Shown in pieces: positions 6,594 through 15,491 of a DNA stretch of 47,002 nucleotides. The position numbers and the translations under genes were made by a program. The stretch comes from an uncultured Pelagibacteraceae bacterium. GTDB lineage: Bacteria; Pseudomonadota; Alphaproteobacteria; Pelagibacterales; Pelagibacteraceae. The first letter of the stretch is position 1. Every line of letters begins with the position of its first letter. Below the pieces are notes generated by a model. It worked only from the letters and a program-made list of their open reading frames with translations, ran no database searches and was not told the origin of the DNA. The stretch spans positions 1 through 47,002 of the forward strand of contig CACHKE010000009.1 of assembly GCA_902580335.1 (NCBI GenBank). The letters are read 5' to 3'.

Positions 6594-7472
6594 ATGAACC
6601 AGCATTTTAATAAAGGATTAATACTTACATCTTTAGGATCCTTTTGGTGGGGTTTTATTGGCGTTATATATTTTGAATATGTTGCCTTTATAGGACATGT
6701 CGAGTTAGTTGTTCACAGATGTTTATGGACAGCTGTTATGTTAATTTTGACAACACTTTTTTTAAAAAAATGGAAACTTTTTTTAAAAAGTATTTCAAAC
6801 AAAAGGAATCTTTTTTATCTTTTTATATCAGGTTCTTTAATATTCATTAATTGGGCTATTTGGATTTACGCTGTAGCTACGGAAAGAATAATAGATGCTA
6901 GTTTTGGATATTTTATCATGCCAATTATTAGTGTTTTATTGGGATATATATTTTTTAAAGAAAAATTAAATAAAAAAAGAATTTTTTCAATTTTATTAGT
7001 GATCATATCTATATTGATTATGATTTTTCTAAATATAAAAACACTTCCATGGGTTGGTATAATCGTAGCTTTGAGTTGGGCATTTTATAATCTAGTGAGA
7101 AAAAAAATTGATATAGAAACTGATATAGGACTTTTAATAGAGAGTTTATATATTTTTCCTTTTGCTCTTATTGTCTTTTACTTTATCTTTGACAAGGGAT
7201 TAAATGACTTTAGTTTGTCTAACCCTGGTCTTAGCTTGTTTCTATTATTAGCGGGACCCATGACTGTGATTCCTTTATTTTTATATGTAAGAGGTGTTGA
7301 ATTAATTGGTCTTGGAGCTACAGGAATGATTTTTTATATTACACCTACGTTACAGTTTATTTTAGGCTACTTTTATTACAATGAGGATTTTTCGCTTATT
7401 AAATTAGTGAGTTTTATTATTATCTGGATTGCTGTAATTATATATCTTAAAGATCTTTATGAAACTAATTAG
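6594..7472 (+). CDS. rarD: EamA-family permease, RarD-like
   Basis: 292 aa with about ten hydrophobic spans and the RarD hallmarks SFWWGFIGVIYFEYV near the N-terminus, ELVVHRCLW at ~36-44, and LLAGPMTVIPLFLYVRGVE in the second half. RarD proteins are inner-membrane drug/metabolite superfamily transporters; the substrate is unknown (chloramphenicol resistance has been associated with some). It is the first gene of a nine-gene overlapping run, and its end overlaps the lytic transglycosylase by 14 nt. Confidence 0.85.
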   Translation: MNQHFNKGLILTSLGSFWWGFIGVIYFEYVAFIGHVELVVHRCLWTAVMLILTTLFLKKWKLFLKSISNKRNLFYLFISGSLIFINWAIWIYAVATERIIDASFGYFIMPIISVLLGYIFFKEKLNKKRIFSILLVIISILIMIFLNIKTLPWVGIIVALSWAFYNLVRKKIDIETDIGLLIESLYIFPFALIVFYFIFDKGLNDFSLSNPGLSLFLLLAGPMTVIPLFLYVRGVELIGLGATGMIFYITPTLQFILGYFYYNEDFSLIKLVSFIIIWIAVIIYLKDLYETN

Positions 7473-8460
7473 TCAAATATTTTTTTTACTCTTGCTAACA
7501 ATATTGAATTGTTATTCTAGTGAAAATATCAATTTTAATGAATGGAAAAAGAATTTCAAAAAAGTGGCATTAGCAAATGATATTTCAGAAAAGACTTTTG
7601 ATGCAGCAATGCAAAATGCAAGATTTTTACCTAAAGTTATTGAATACGATAGATTTCAACCAGAGTTTTATGAAGACACAAAAACATATATAGGCAAACG
7701 TACCTCAATAAAAAAATTAAAAAAGGGTGTTGATTTTTATAAAGATAATTCAAATCTTATACATTTAGTTGAAAAAAAATTTGGAGTAGAAAAAGAATTA
7801 CTTTTATCTTTAATGGGTATCGAGACTAACTTTGGTACTTATGTTGGAAAAATGGATATAATATCATCATTAGCAACATTAAGTTATGATAAAAGAAGAT
7901 CAGAGTTTTTTTCAAATGAACTCTTAACTTTATTGAGATTAATTGATGATAATCAAATAGATTATAAAACATTGTATGGTTCATGGGCAGGTGCATTTGG
8001 TTTTTTTCAATTTATGCCATCAACAATAAAGAATTATGCTTTTGACTACAATAAAGATGATTTTATTGATTTGAAAAATTCAGAAGATGCATATGCATCT
8101 GCTGCTAATTATTTAAATAAGATTGGGTGGAAAAAAAATGATCTTTGTTTTAAGAAAATTGAATTAGATGAAAATATTCCAATTAAATTTTTGAACGTAT
8201 CAGCTAGAAAATTGCATAGTAAAAAGAAAATTAAATCTTTTAAAAAATATATTAAAAATTATTCTGAATTAAATATAAAAAATGAAAACCAGAAAATAGC
8301 AATTATAACACCAGATAAAGATATTATACCGGATGCACAAACTTTAAATCCTGCTTATATAGTTTTTGAAAATTATGAAATAATTTTACAATGGAATAGA
8401 TCTTTAAGATTTGCACTTGCTGTGTGCACTTTAAAGGATAAATTTAAAAATGAAATTTAA
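7459..8460 (+). CDS. mltB: Lytic murein transglycosylase, MltB family
   Basis: 333 aa. The N-terminal hydrophobic stretch (~1-20, ending NCYS) is a signal peptide, with Cys18 as a possible but not ideal lipobox. The catalytic domain has LLSLMGIETNFG with Glu122 as the predicted acid and YGSWAGAFGFFQFMPST, both MltB signatures. The enzyme cleaves peptidoglycan between MurNAc and GlcNAc in the periplasm. It overlaps rarD upstream (14 nt) and the next lipoprotein gene (11 nt). The neighbours RlpA-like and DacA are also peptidoglycan-related. Confidence 0.92.
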   Translation: MKLISQIFFLLLLTILNCYSSENINFNEWKKNFKKVALANDISEKTFDAAMQNARFLPKVIEYDRFQPEFYEDTKTYIGKRTSIKKLKKGVDFYKDNSNLIHLVEKKFGVEKELLLSLMGIETNFGTYVGKMDIISSLATLSYDKRRSEFFSNELLTLLRLIDDNQIDYKTLYGSWAGAFGFFQFMPSTIKNYAFDYNKDDFIDLKNSEDAYASAANYLNKIGWKKNDLCFKKIELDENIPIKFLNVSARKLHSKKKIKSFKKYIKNYSELNIKNENQKIAIITPDKDIIPDAQTLNPAYIVFENYEIILQWNRSLRFALAVCTLKDKFKNEI

Positions 8461-9202
8461 TATTTTAATTATTTTAAGTACCTTATTTTTGTTATTAAGT
8501 TGTGATCAAACTACTGTTAAACAAAGTAAGAAATTAGATATTACATTTGACAAAAAATATAAAAATAGTGGATTTTCTCTTATTTATAATGACGATTTAA
8601 AAATTAAAAAAATTGATCAAAGATCATTAACAATATTTCATAAAAATCTAAAAAGAAAATCTAATGTAAAAATTACTAATCCTTTAAATGGAAAATCACT
8701 TATCGCAGAAGTAAAATCAAACAGAGTAAAATTTTCACCATTTTACAATTCAATTATCACTCAAAGAATTGCTGAGGAGTTAGAACTTGATTTAAACGAA
8801 CCTTATATAGATATAGTTTTGATTTCAAAAAGTTCTACATATATTGCCAAAAAAACTAAAACTTTTGAGGAAGAAAAAACAGTTGCTGAAAAGGCTCCTA
8901 TAGATGGTATTAAAATTAGTGATCTAAACTCATCCAATAAAACAAAAAAAAAATTGCAGAAAAATAATAAATTTTCTTATTATATTAAGGTAGCTGATTT
9001 TTATTATAAAAAATCCGCTAAAAATATGAGTAACAAAATTAAAAGTGAAGTTAAATTGAAAAATATTAAAATCATTGAACTTACTAAAACTAATTATAGG
9101 TTATTATTGGGACCATTTAATGATATACAGTCACTTAAAGACTCATTTGAAAAAATGAATTCTTTATATTTTGAAAATCTAGAAATAATTAAAGATGCTT
9201 AA
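8450..9202 (+). CDS. RlpA/SPOR-like lipoprotein (divergent)
   Basis: 250 aa with signal peptide and lipobox LLLSC (Cys18). The middle (~55-125) resembles a degraded RlpA double-psi beta-barrel: LTIFHKNLKRKSNVKITNPLNGKS and AEELELDLNEPYIDI. The C-terminal ~75 residues (YYIKVADFYYKKSAKNM to LLLGPFNDIQSLKD) fit a SPOR peptidoglycan-binding domain. Its place between mltB and dacA is where rlpA sits in many alphaproteobacteria. I cannot identify an intact RlpA catalytic Asp/His pair, so it may be structural only. Confidence 0.65.
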   Translation: MKFNILIILSTLFLLLSCDQTTVKQSKKLDITFDKKYKNSGFSLIYNDDLKIKKIDQRSLTIFHKNLKRKSNVKITNPLNGKSLIAEVKSNRVKFSPFYNSIITQRIAEELELDLNEPYIDIVLISKSSTYIAKKTKTFEEEKTVAEKAPIDGIKISDLNSSNKTKKKLQKNNKFSYYIKVADFYYKKSAKNMSNKIKSEVKLKNIKIIELTKTNYRLLLGPFNDIQSLKDSFEKMNSLYFENLEIIKDA

Positions 9203-10346
9203 AAAAATTTTTATCATTATCTCATTATATTTATCTCTAATTTTTTCTGTTAATGCAAATATTGACATAAAAGCTAGAACTGCAATATTACAAGATTTCT
9301 TATCTGGAGAAATTTTATATGAAAAAGATCCAGATAGATCAATTTATCCAGCTTCTATGACTAAGATAATGACATCAATAATTGCTTTTGATTTAATAAA
9401 ATCAGGTGATCTATCTTTAGATGATAAATTTATAATTTCTGAAAAAGCTTGGAGATTATCAACCGCAGGTTATTCATCTATGTTTATAATGGTTGGTGAT
9501 GAAGTTTCTGTAGAGGATTTACTATTAGGTATAATTATTGCATCTGGTAATGACGCATGTATTGCGCTGGCTGAAGGAATAGCTGGTACTGAGGAAGAAT
9601 TTGCAATCTTAATGACAGCTAAAGCAAAAGAATTAGGTATGGAAAATACAAATTTTGCTAATTCATCTGGCATTAATGATCCAGACAATTATTCAACCGT
9701 TAGAGATATTTTGATTATGTCTACTTATTTAATTAAAGAACATCCAAAATATTATGAATGGTTTGCTGAAAAAGAATTTACATGGAATAGAACTGGAGGT
9801 GATCCAATCACACAAGGCAACAGAAATCCTCTTCTTTATAAAAATATTGGTGCCGATGGTATAAAAACGGGTTATTTAGCTGTTGAAAAATATTCATTAG
9901 CATCATCAATTAATAGAAAGGGGAGAAGATTAATAGCTGTTGGTAGCGGATTTGAAACCAAAGGTTCAAGATCAAAAGAAAGTTCAAGATTATTAACTTA
10001 TGGATTAACAAATTTTGATCTTGTTGAAATTAATAAAGCTTATAAACCTATTGATAAAATAGATGTTTGGCTTGGTAAACAAGATCAGGTAGATGTTCAT
10101 GTTGATACAGATATTTATAAAACAATTAAAAAAGCAAAAAAAAGATTATTAAAGGTATCCATGAAATATGATGGACCAGTAGAAGCACCTATTAAAAAAA
10201 ATCAAAAAATTGGAACTTACAGAGTAGTATACGATCAGGAATTAATAGGTGAATATGATCTATTAGCGTCTAATGATGTTCAAAAAGTAAATATTTTTAC
10301 TAGATTAATTAAATCATTGAATTATTTAATCTGGGGCGATGTCTAG
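9195..10346 (+). CDS. dacA: D-alanyl-D-alanine carboxypeptidase (DacA/PBP5 family)
   Basis: 383 aa. A signal peptide (~1-21) precedes the penicillin-binding motifs: SxxK as SMTK (Ser54, Lys57), SGN at 117-119 and KTG at 224-226. The C-terminal domain (~265-360) matches the PBP5 C-terminal beta domain. It trims the terminal D-Ala from peptidoglycan stem peptides in the periplasm. It overlaps both neighbours by 8 nt. Confidence 0.95.
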   Translation: MLKKIFIIISLYLSLIFSVNANIDIKARTAILQDFLSGEILYEKDPDRSIYPASMTKIMTSIIAFDLIKSGDLSLDDKFIISEKAWRLSTAGYSSMFIMVGDEVSVEDLLLGIIIASGNDACIALAEGIAGTEEEFAILMTAKAKELGMENTNFANSSGINDPDNYSTVRDILIMSTYLIKEHPKYYEWFAEKEFTWNRTGGDPITQGNRNPLLYKNIGADGIKTGYLAVEKYSLASSINRKGRRLIAVGSGFETKGSRSKESSRLLTYGLTNFDLVEINKAYKPIDKIDVWLGKQDQVDVHVDTDIYKTIKKAKKRLLKVSMKYDGPVEAPIKKNQKIGTYRVVYDQELIGEYDLLASNDVQKVNIFTRLIKSLNYLIWGDV

Positions 10347-10953
10347 AAAACCTGTTATTGTTTTCGAGGGAATTGAAGGAAGTGGGAAGACTCATCATTT
10401 AAATAAAATTTCAAAATATCTTAAAAAAAGAAAACTTTCTTTTATCAAGATCAGAGAACCAGGAGGAAGTTTAAATTCAGAAAAAATAAGAAAATTGATA
10501 CTTAATAAAAAATCCAATTTAAATAAAAATACAGATTTGCTGCTTTATTTAGCTTCTAGAAGTGAAAATATCAATCTACTAAGAAAATATTACAAAAAAA
10601 AAATTATATTAATTGATAGATTTGTCGATTCAACTATTGCGTATCAACACTATGGTATGGGTGTAAATTTAGATTTAATAAATAGTATTAACAAACATAT
10701 TTTATCAAATTTTAAAGTCTCTTTTACTTTTTTAAACCTAGTAAATCATAAAAATATGGTAAAGCGACTTAGATTAAGAAAGTCTACTAACAGGTATGAT
10801 AATTTTAAAAAAAATTTTTACAATAAAGTTCAAAAAGGTTTTGTAAAACTATCAAATAAGAATAAAGAAAGATACCAAATAATTGACTCAAATTTAGATA
10901 TTAAGTTGAATGAAAAATACGTTTTAAAGAAAATTGAAAAATTGATAAAATGA
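10339..10953 (+). CDS. tmk: Thymidylate kinase
   Basis: 204 aa with P-loop GIEGSGKT at 11-18, the DR(F/Y) motif in DRFVDSTIAYQHYG and LIKIREPGG. It phosphorylates dTMP to dTDP in the cytoplasm. The lid region is basic and short. It overlaps dacA by 8 nt and holB by 4 nt; tmk-holB adjacency is widely conserved. Confidence 0.95.
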   Translation: MSRKPVIVFEGIEGSGKTHHLNKISKYLKKRKLSFIKIREPGGSLNSEKIRKLILNKKSNLNKNTDLLLYLASRSENINLLRKYYKKKIILIDRFVDSTIAYQHYGMGVNLDLINSINKHILSNFKVSFTFLNLVNHKNMVKRLRLRKSTNRYDNFKKNFYNKVQKGFVKLSNKNKERYQIIDSNLDIKLNEKYVLKKIEKLIK

Positions 10954-11879
10954 GCCTAAGTCCAATAAATCAAACTAATTTGTATTCACTCGATAATTAT
11001 CTGTTAGAATTTATAGAACTTTATAAGAAAAAAAGATTACCTACAAAAATTTTACTTAGTGGTGACAAAGGTTTAGGTAAGTCAACCTTAGCATTTCATT
11101 TAGTAAACTATATATTATCAATTAATGAAGAACATCCTTACATTATTAAAGATTTTAAGATTAATCCTAATAATAAGTCTTATAAACTTACAATAAATGG
11201 TTCAAATCCAAACTTATTTTTAGTTGATACCTTAAGTGAAAAAAAAAATATTGATATTAATCAAATTAGAGAATTAATTATAAATTTAAACAAATCATCT
11301 TTTAATAACAAGGAAAGATTTATAATTATAGATAATATCGAAACATTAAATATTTCCTCTATTAATGCACTTTTAAAAGTTTTAGAGGAACCACCATCAA
11401 ACACTTATTTTATATTGATAAATAACGATAGATTTATTTTACCTACTTTAAAATCAAGATGTATCAATTTTAAAATATCTTTGGATCACAAAACTTCGAT
11501 CTCGGTTATTAATAAGATTTTAGATAATGATATAATGAAATTTATTAATAAAGATTTGATAAACTACTATTTAACACCTGGACAAATATATCATTTAATT
11601 GAATTTTTTAAAATACAGAAACATGATTTAAAGGATTATGATTTAAAAAGTTTTCTAAAACTTGTTATTAAAGATAATTTGTATAAAAAAGATGCTTTTA
11701 TTAAAGATATAATATTTCAATATTTTGAGTTTTATTTTTTAACAAAAGTAAAATTAGCAAAATCAAGAACTTTTGAATATTATGATCATTTTTTAAAGAG
11801 AATAAATGAAACTAAAAAATTTAATTTAGATGAAGAGTCTTTATTTATGGAATTTGAATATAAAATTTTAAATGGATAA
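10950..11879 (+). CDS. holB: DNA polymerase III delta' subunit
   Basis: 309 aa of the AAA+ clamp-loader family, with GDKGLGKS at 38-45, the conserved NALLKVLEEPPSNTYFIL and sensor/arginine-finger-type LKSRC. The four-Cys zinc module found in many clamp-loader subunits is absent. It works with the gamma/tau complex to load the beta clamp. Overlaps: tmk 4 nt (ATGA) and metG 8 nt. Confidence 0.9.
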   Translation: MSLSPINQTNLYSLDNYLLEFIELYKKKRLPTKILLSGDKGLGKSTLAFHLVNYILSINEEHPYIIKDFKINPNNKSYKLTINGSNPNLFLVDTLSEKKNIDINQIRELIINLNKSSFNNKERFIIIDNIETLNISSINALLKVLEEPPSNTYFILINNDRFILPTLKSRCINFKISLDHKTSISVINKILDNDIMKFINKDLINYYLTPGQIYHLIEFFKIQKHDLKDYDLKSFLKLVIKDNLYKKDAFIKDIIFQYFEFYFLTKVKLAKSRTFEYYDHFLKRINETKKFNLDEESLFMEFEYKILNG

Positions 11880-13413
11880 AAATTTTTATATTACAACTCC
11901 GATATATTACCCATCTGGAAAACCTCATATGGGGCATGCATATTCAAGTATTATAGCTGACTTTTTTGCGCGATTTAAATCAATTGATGATTATAACGTT
12001 CATTTTTTAACTGGTACAGATGAGCATGGTTTGAAGATACAAAGATCAGCTGAAAAGGCGGGTAAGAAGCCTAAGGAATTCTGCGATCAAATTAGTCAAA
12101 CATTTAAAGATCTCTCAAAAACATTAAATTTATCTAATACGGATTTTATCAGAACTACTGAGGATAGACATAAAAAAACAGTTCAGCATCTCTGGTCTCT
12201 TCTTGAAAAAAATGATGACATTTATTTATCAAATTATTCTGGATGGTATTCAGTTTCAGATGAGGCTTTTTACAATGAAGATGAAATAGAGGAAATTGAA
12301 GGAAAAAAAATTGTGAAATCATCAAAATCTACTGTTGAATGGATAGAGGAGGAGTCTTATTTTTTTCGACTTTCTAAATGGCAGAAACCCTTATTAGAAT
12401 TTTATGAAAATAATCCAGATTTTATATTACCTGAGTCTAGGAAAAACGAGGTAATTAGTTTTGTTAAAAGTGGTCTTAAAGATCTTTCGGTAAGTCGTAA
12501 AACTTTTACATGGGGAATTCCAGTTCCTAATAATGATAAACATATTATTTATGTATGGCTTGACGCATTAACAAATTATTTAAGTGCTTTAAATTATCCA
12601 GATATAAATAATGAACTCTTTAAAAAATTTTGGCCAGCATCTATCCATTTAATTGGTAAAGATATCTTAAGATTTCATGCAGTTTATTGGCCTGCTTTCC
12701 TTTTAGCTGCTAAAATTGAATTACCAAAAAAAGTTTATGGTCATGGTTGGATATTATCTGGTGAAGAAAAAATGTCAAAATCTAAGGGAAACATTTTAGA
12801 TCCATTAAAAATTATTGAAGAATACGGTTTAGACCCTTTAAGATATTATTTAGTTAAGGAAGTTTCATTTGGAAACGATGGTAATATTTCTCAAGATAGA
12901 CTTGAAGATTGTATAAATAGCGATTTAGCAAATAATTATGGTAATTTATGTCAAAGGGTTACTGCTTTTGCGATGAAAAATTGTGATGGAAAAATTCCTG
13001 CAAAAATTGATTTTCAACCAGATGATTTAAAGATATTAAACAAATTTAAAGAAAATTTAAATACAATAAGATCTAAAATAAATGAACAAAATATAAATTT
13101 TTATATAGATTTCATTGTTAATTCACTATTTGACGCAAACAAATACTTTAATGATCAAGAGCCATGGAAAAAAAAGGATAATTTAATTAGGTTAAATACT
13201 ATAGTTTATACAACATTAGAAATAGTTAGGAAAATTAGTTTTTTACTTTATCCAATTATTCCTGAAACATCATTGAAAGCATTAAAAATATTTAATTTAT
13301 CAGAAAAAGATATCAAATTAGAAACTATTTCTAATAATGAATTTATTATTAAAGGTAATATGATAAATAAGATAGATATATTAATTAAGAAAATAGAAAA
13401 AGAAGATGATTGA
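11872..13413 (+). CDS. metG: Methionyl-tRNA synthetase
   Basis: 513 aa. The class I signatures are HMGH (residues 19-22, in YPSGKPHMGHAYS) and KMSKSKGN near residue 300. The length fits the shorter MetRS form without the C-terminal EMAP-II-like tRNA-binding domain, and I see no four-Cys zinc knuckle in the connective insertion. It charges tRNA-Met in the cytoplasm. It overlaps holB and tatD by 8 nt each. Confidence 0.97.
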   Translation: MDKNFYITTPIYYPSGKPHMGHAYSSIIADFFARFKSIDDYNVHFLTGTDEHGLKIQRSAEKAGKKPKEFCDQISQTFKDLSKTLNLSNTDFIRTTEDRHKKTVQHLWSLLEKNDDIYLSNYSGWYSVSDEAFYNEDEIEEIEGKKIVKSSKSTVEWIEEESYFFRLSKWQKPLLEFYENNPDFILPESRKNEVISFVKSGLKDLSVSRKTFTWGIPVPNNDKHIIYVWLDALTNYLSALNYPDINNELFKKFWPASIHLIGKDILRFHAVYWPAFLLAAKIELPKKVYGHGWILSGEEKMSKSKGNILDPLKIIEEYGLDPLRYYLVKEVSFGNDGNISQDRLEDCINSDLANNYGNLCQRVTAFAMKNCDGKIPAKIDFQPDDLKILNKFKENLNTIRSKINEQNINFYIDFIVNSLFDANKYFNDQEPWKKKDNLIRLNTIVYTTLEIVRKISFLLYPIIPETSLKALKIFNLSEKDIKLETISNNEFIIKGNMINKIDILIKKIEKEDD

Positions 13414-14167
13414 CTCACATTGCCATCTTGATCATGAACCATTACTTAGTGATCTTTCAAATGTGCTTAAAAGATCCAAGGATGTTGGTATTAAAAAGTT
13501 ACTAACTATATCTACATCTTTTGAGAGTTTTTCTAGAATTAAAGATATAGTTAATAAAGATGAGATCATATATGGAACAGTAGGCATACATCCACATGAA
13601 AGTGATACTAATACAATAACTAAGGATGAAATAGTTAAAAGTTTTAAAGAAAACCCTAAAATAATTGGAATAGGAGAAACAGGACTAGATTATTACTACA
13701 ATAATAGTGATAAACAGAAACAATTAACAAGTTTTAAAACACATATTGAAGCAGCAATAGAGTGTAATGTTCCTATTATTGTGCATTCAAGAAATGCTGA
13801 GGACGATACTTTCAAAATACTTAATGAATATAAAGAACATAATCCCAAAATTTTAATGCATTGTTTTACTGGATCAAAAAAATTTTCAGAGAAACTTCTA
13901 ACATTGAACTCTTATTTTTCTGCTAGTGGAATTATTACTTTTAAGAATTCAGTTGATCTTCAAAAAACCTTTAGATCTTTACCAATAGATAAAATTTTAA
14001 TAGAGACAGATAGTCCATATTTGGCACCAGTTCCAAATAGAGGAAAAAAAAATGAGCCTTCTTTTATTGATTTTACTGCTAATAAACTCTCTGAGATAAA
14101 AGAAATTTCCAAGTTAGAACTAGTAGATAAAACAACAAATAATTTTAATAGATTATTTTTTCAATAA
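13406..14167 (+). CDS. tatD: TatD family metal-dependent hydrolase
   Basis: 253 aa TIM-barrel amidohydrolase-type protein with the metal motifs HCHLD (N-terminal HxH), GETGLDYYY, IVHSRNAEDD, MHCFTGS and ETDSPYLAP. TatD proteins are Mg-dependent DNases/hydrolases; the metG-tatD-MBL-hydrolase order is conserved in alphaproteobacteria. It overlaps metG by 8 nt and is followed 6 nt later by the hydrolase gene. Confidence 0.92.
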   Translation: MIDSHCHLDHEPLLSDLSNVLKRSKDVGIKKLLTISTSFESFSRIKDIVNKDEIIYGTVGIHPHESDTNTITKDEIVKSFKENPKIIGIGETGLDYYYNNSDKQKQLTSFKTHIEAAIECNVPIIVHSRNAEDDTFKILNEYKEHNPKILMHCFTGSKKFSEKLLTLNSYFSASGIITFKNSVDLQKTFRSLPIDKILIETDSPYLAPVPNRGKKNEPSFIDFTANKLSEIKEISKLELVDKTTNNFNRLFFQ

Positions 14168-14173
14168 TATATT

Positions 14174-14944
14174 ATGAAATTTATAATTCTTGGCTGCGGT
14201 AGTTCAATGGGTGTTCCAAGAGCAGACGGTTTTTTTGGTAATTGTGATCCAAAGAATAAAAAAAACTATAGAACTAGGTGCTCAGCTTTATTAAAAACTT
14301 CAGATGAGAATGTTTTAATAGATACATCTCCAGACTTGAGGCAACAATTATTACGTCATAAAATATCGAAAATTGATAAAGTTTTTTATTCGCATATTCA
14401 TAGTGATCAAACACATGGAATAAATGATCTTAGAATCTTTTATATTAAAAACAAAAAACCGATAAATGTTTATGCAGATTTAAATACATCTAACTATTTA
14501 AAAAAAAGTTTTTCATATTGTTTTAATAGTTATTCTAAAGAATACCCTGCAACTTTAAAGTTGAATAGATTAAAAAATAATCATTCAATTTTAAATCGAA
14601 AGAGCAAAATAGATGTAAAATCTATTAAAGTTAAACATGGTAAAGTAAAATCAAACTGTTTTGTAATTAATAAAAAGTTAGCCTATATAAGTGATGTTAA
14701 TAAAATTTATAATAAAGATTATAGATACTTTAAAAATTTAAAATATCTAATTATTGATTGTTTAAGATATGATTTCCATCCATCTCATTTTAACTTAGAG
14801 TCAACGTTAAATTTAATCAAATTATTCAAACCAAAAAAATCGATATTAACAAATTTACATACCGATTTAGATTATAATATTCTTAAAAATAGATTACCTA
14901 AAAATGTAGAGCCTGCTTATGACGGTCTCTCAATAAACTTTTAA
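14174..14944 (+). CDS. MBL-fold metallo-hydrolase, PhnP-like
   Basis: 256 aa. Family motifs are GCGSSMGVPRADG at the N-terminus, RCSALL, DTSPDLRQQLL and the metal site SHIHSDQTHGINDLR (His74, His76, Asp78, His81). The usual HxHxDH has Gln79 where the last His is expected. From memory this substitution also occurs in other alphaproteobacterial members, so it need not mean loss of activity. Relatives act as cyclic phosphodiesterases; the substrate here is unknown. Its 3' end overlaps the convergent peroxidase gene by 15 bp. Confidence 0.85.
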   Translation: MKFIILGCGSSMGVPRADGFFGNCDPKNKKNYRTRCSALLKTSDENVLIDTSPDLRQQLLRHKISKIDKVFYSHIHSDQTHGINDLRIFYIKNKKPINVYADLNTSNYLKKSFSYCFNSYSKEYPATLKLNRLKNNHSILNRKSKIDVKSIKVKHGKVKSNCFVINKKLAYISDVNKIYNKDYRYFKNLKYLIIDCLRYDFHPSHFNLESTLNLIKLFKPKKSILTNLHTDLDYNILKNRLPKNVEPAYDGLSINF

Positions 14945-15484
14945 AGTTTCCTCTATTTTTTGTATTATCTTTTGTGACATAGGTTTAGTTAATGATGAAA
15001 ATGTATCTTCAACTTTTCCTTCTGTATTAATCAAAATCTTATAAAAATTCCATTTTGGTACTGCAGATTTTCCATGGTTTTCTTTAGCCCATTTAAAAAT
15101 TTCATGTGCATTTTCACCCTTTACATCAGTAATAGTGGTAAGTGGAAAACTAATATCAAAGTTTACCTCGCAAAATTCTTTAACCTCTTTACTTGATTTT
15201 TTTTCTTGATTAAATGAATTTGAAGGAACTCCAAGTACGATTAATCCTTTTGACTCATATTTTTCCCATAATTTTTGTAAGCCTTCATATTGTTTTGTAA
15301 AACCACAATAACTTGCTGTATTAACTATCAAAACAGCTTTATTTTTATACTTTTTAAAGTCTATTAGATCTCCTGTAATACTATTAATTTGCAAATCATA
15401 AAAAACCTTATTGTAGTTAGCCGATGCAAAATTTTTAAAAAAAAACATAAGAAATACCAAAATTATAAAAACTAATTTTTTCAT
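14930..15484 (-). CDS. Glutathione peroxidase family protein
   Basis: 184 aa. A signal peptide (~1-22, MKKLVFIILVFLMFFF then ASA) suggests export. The peroxidase motifs are NTASYCGFTKQYEGLQ with a peroxidatic Cys in place of selenocysteine, VLGVPSNSFNQE with Gln, and KWNFYKILI with Trp/Asn of the catalytic tetrad. Cys-type homologues often use thioredoxin rather than glutathione. It is last in a three-gene minus-strand group with nhaA and the zinc-ribbon gene. Confidence 0.93.
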   Translation of the reverse strand: MKKLVFIILVFLMFFFKNFASANYNKVFYDLQINSITGDLIDFKKYKNKAVLIVNTASYCGFTKQYEGLQKLWEKYESKGLIVLGVPSNSFNQEKKSSKEVKEFCEVNFDISFPLTTITDVKGENAHEIFKWAKENHGKSAVPKWNFYKILINTEGKVEDTFSSLTKPMSQKIIQKIEETLKVY

Positions 15485-15491
15485 TTATAAA

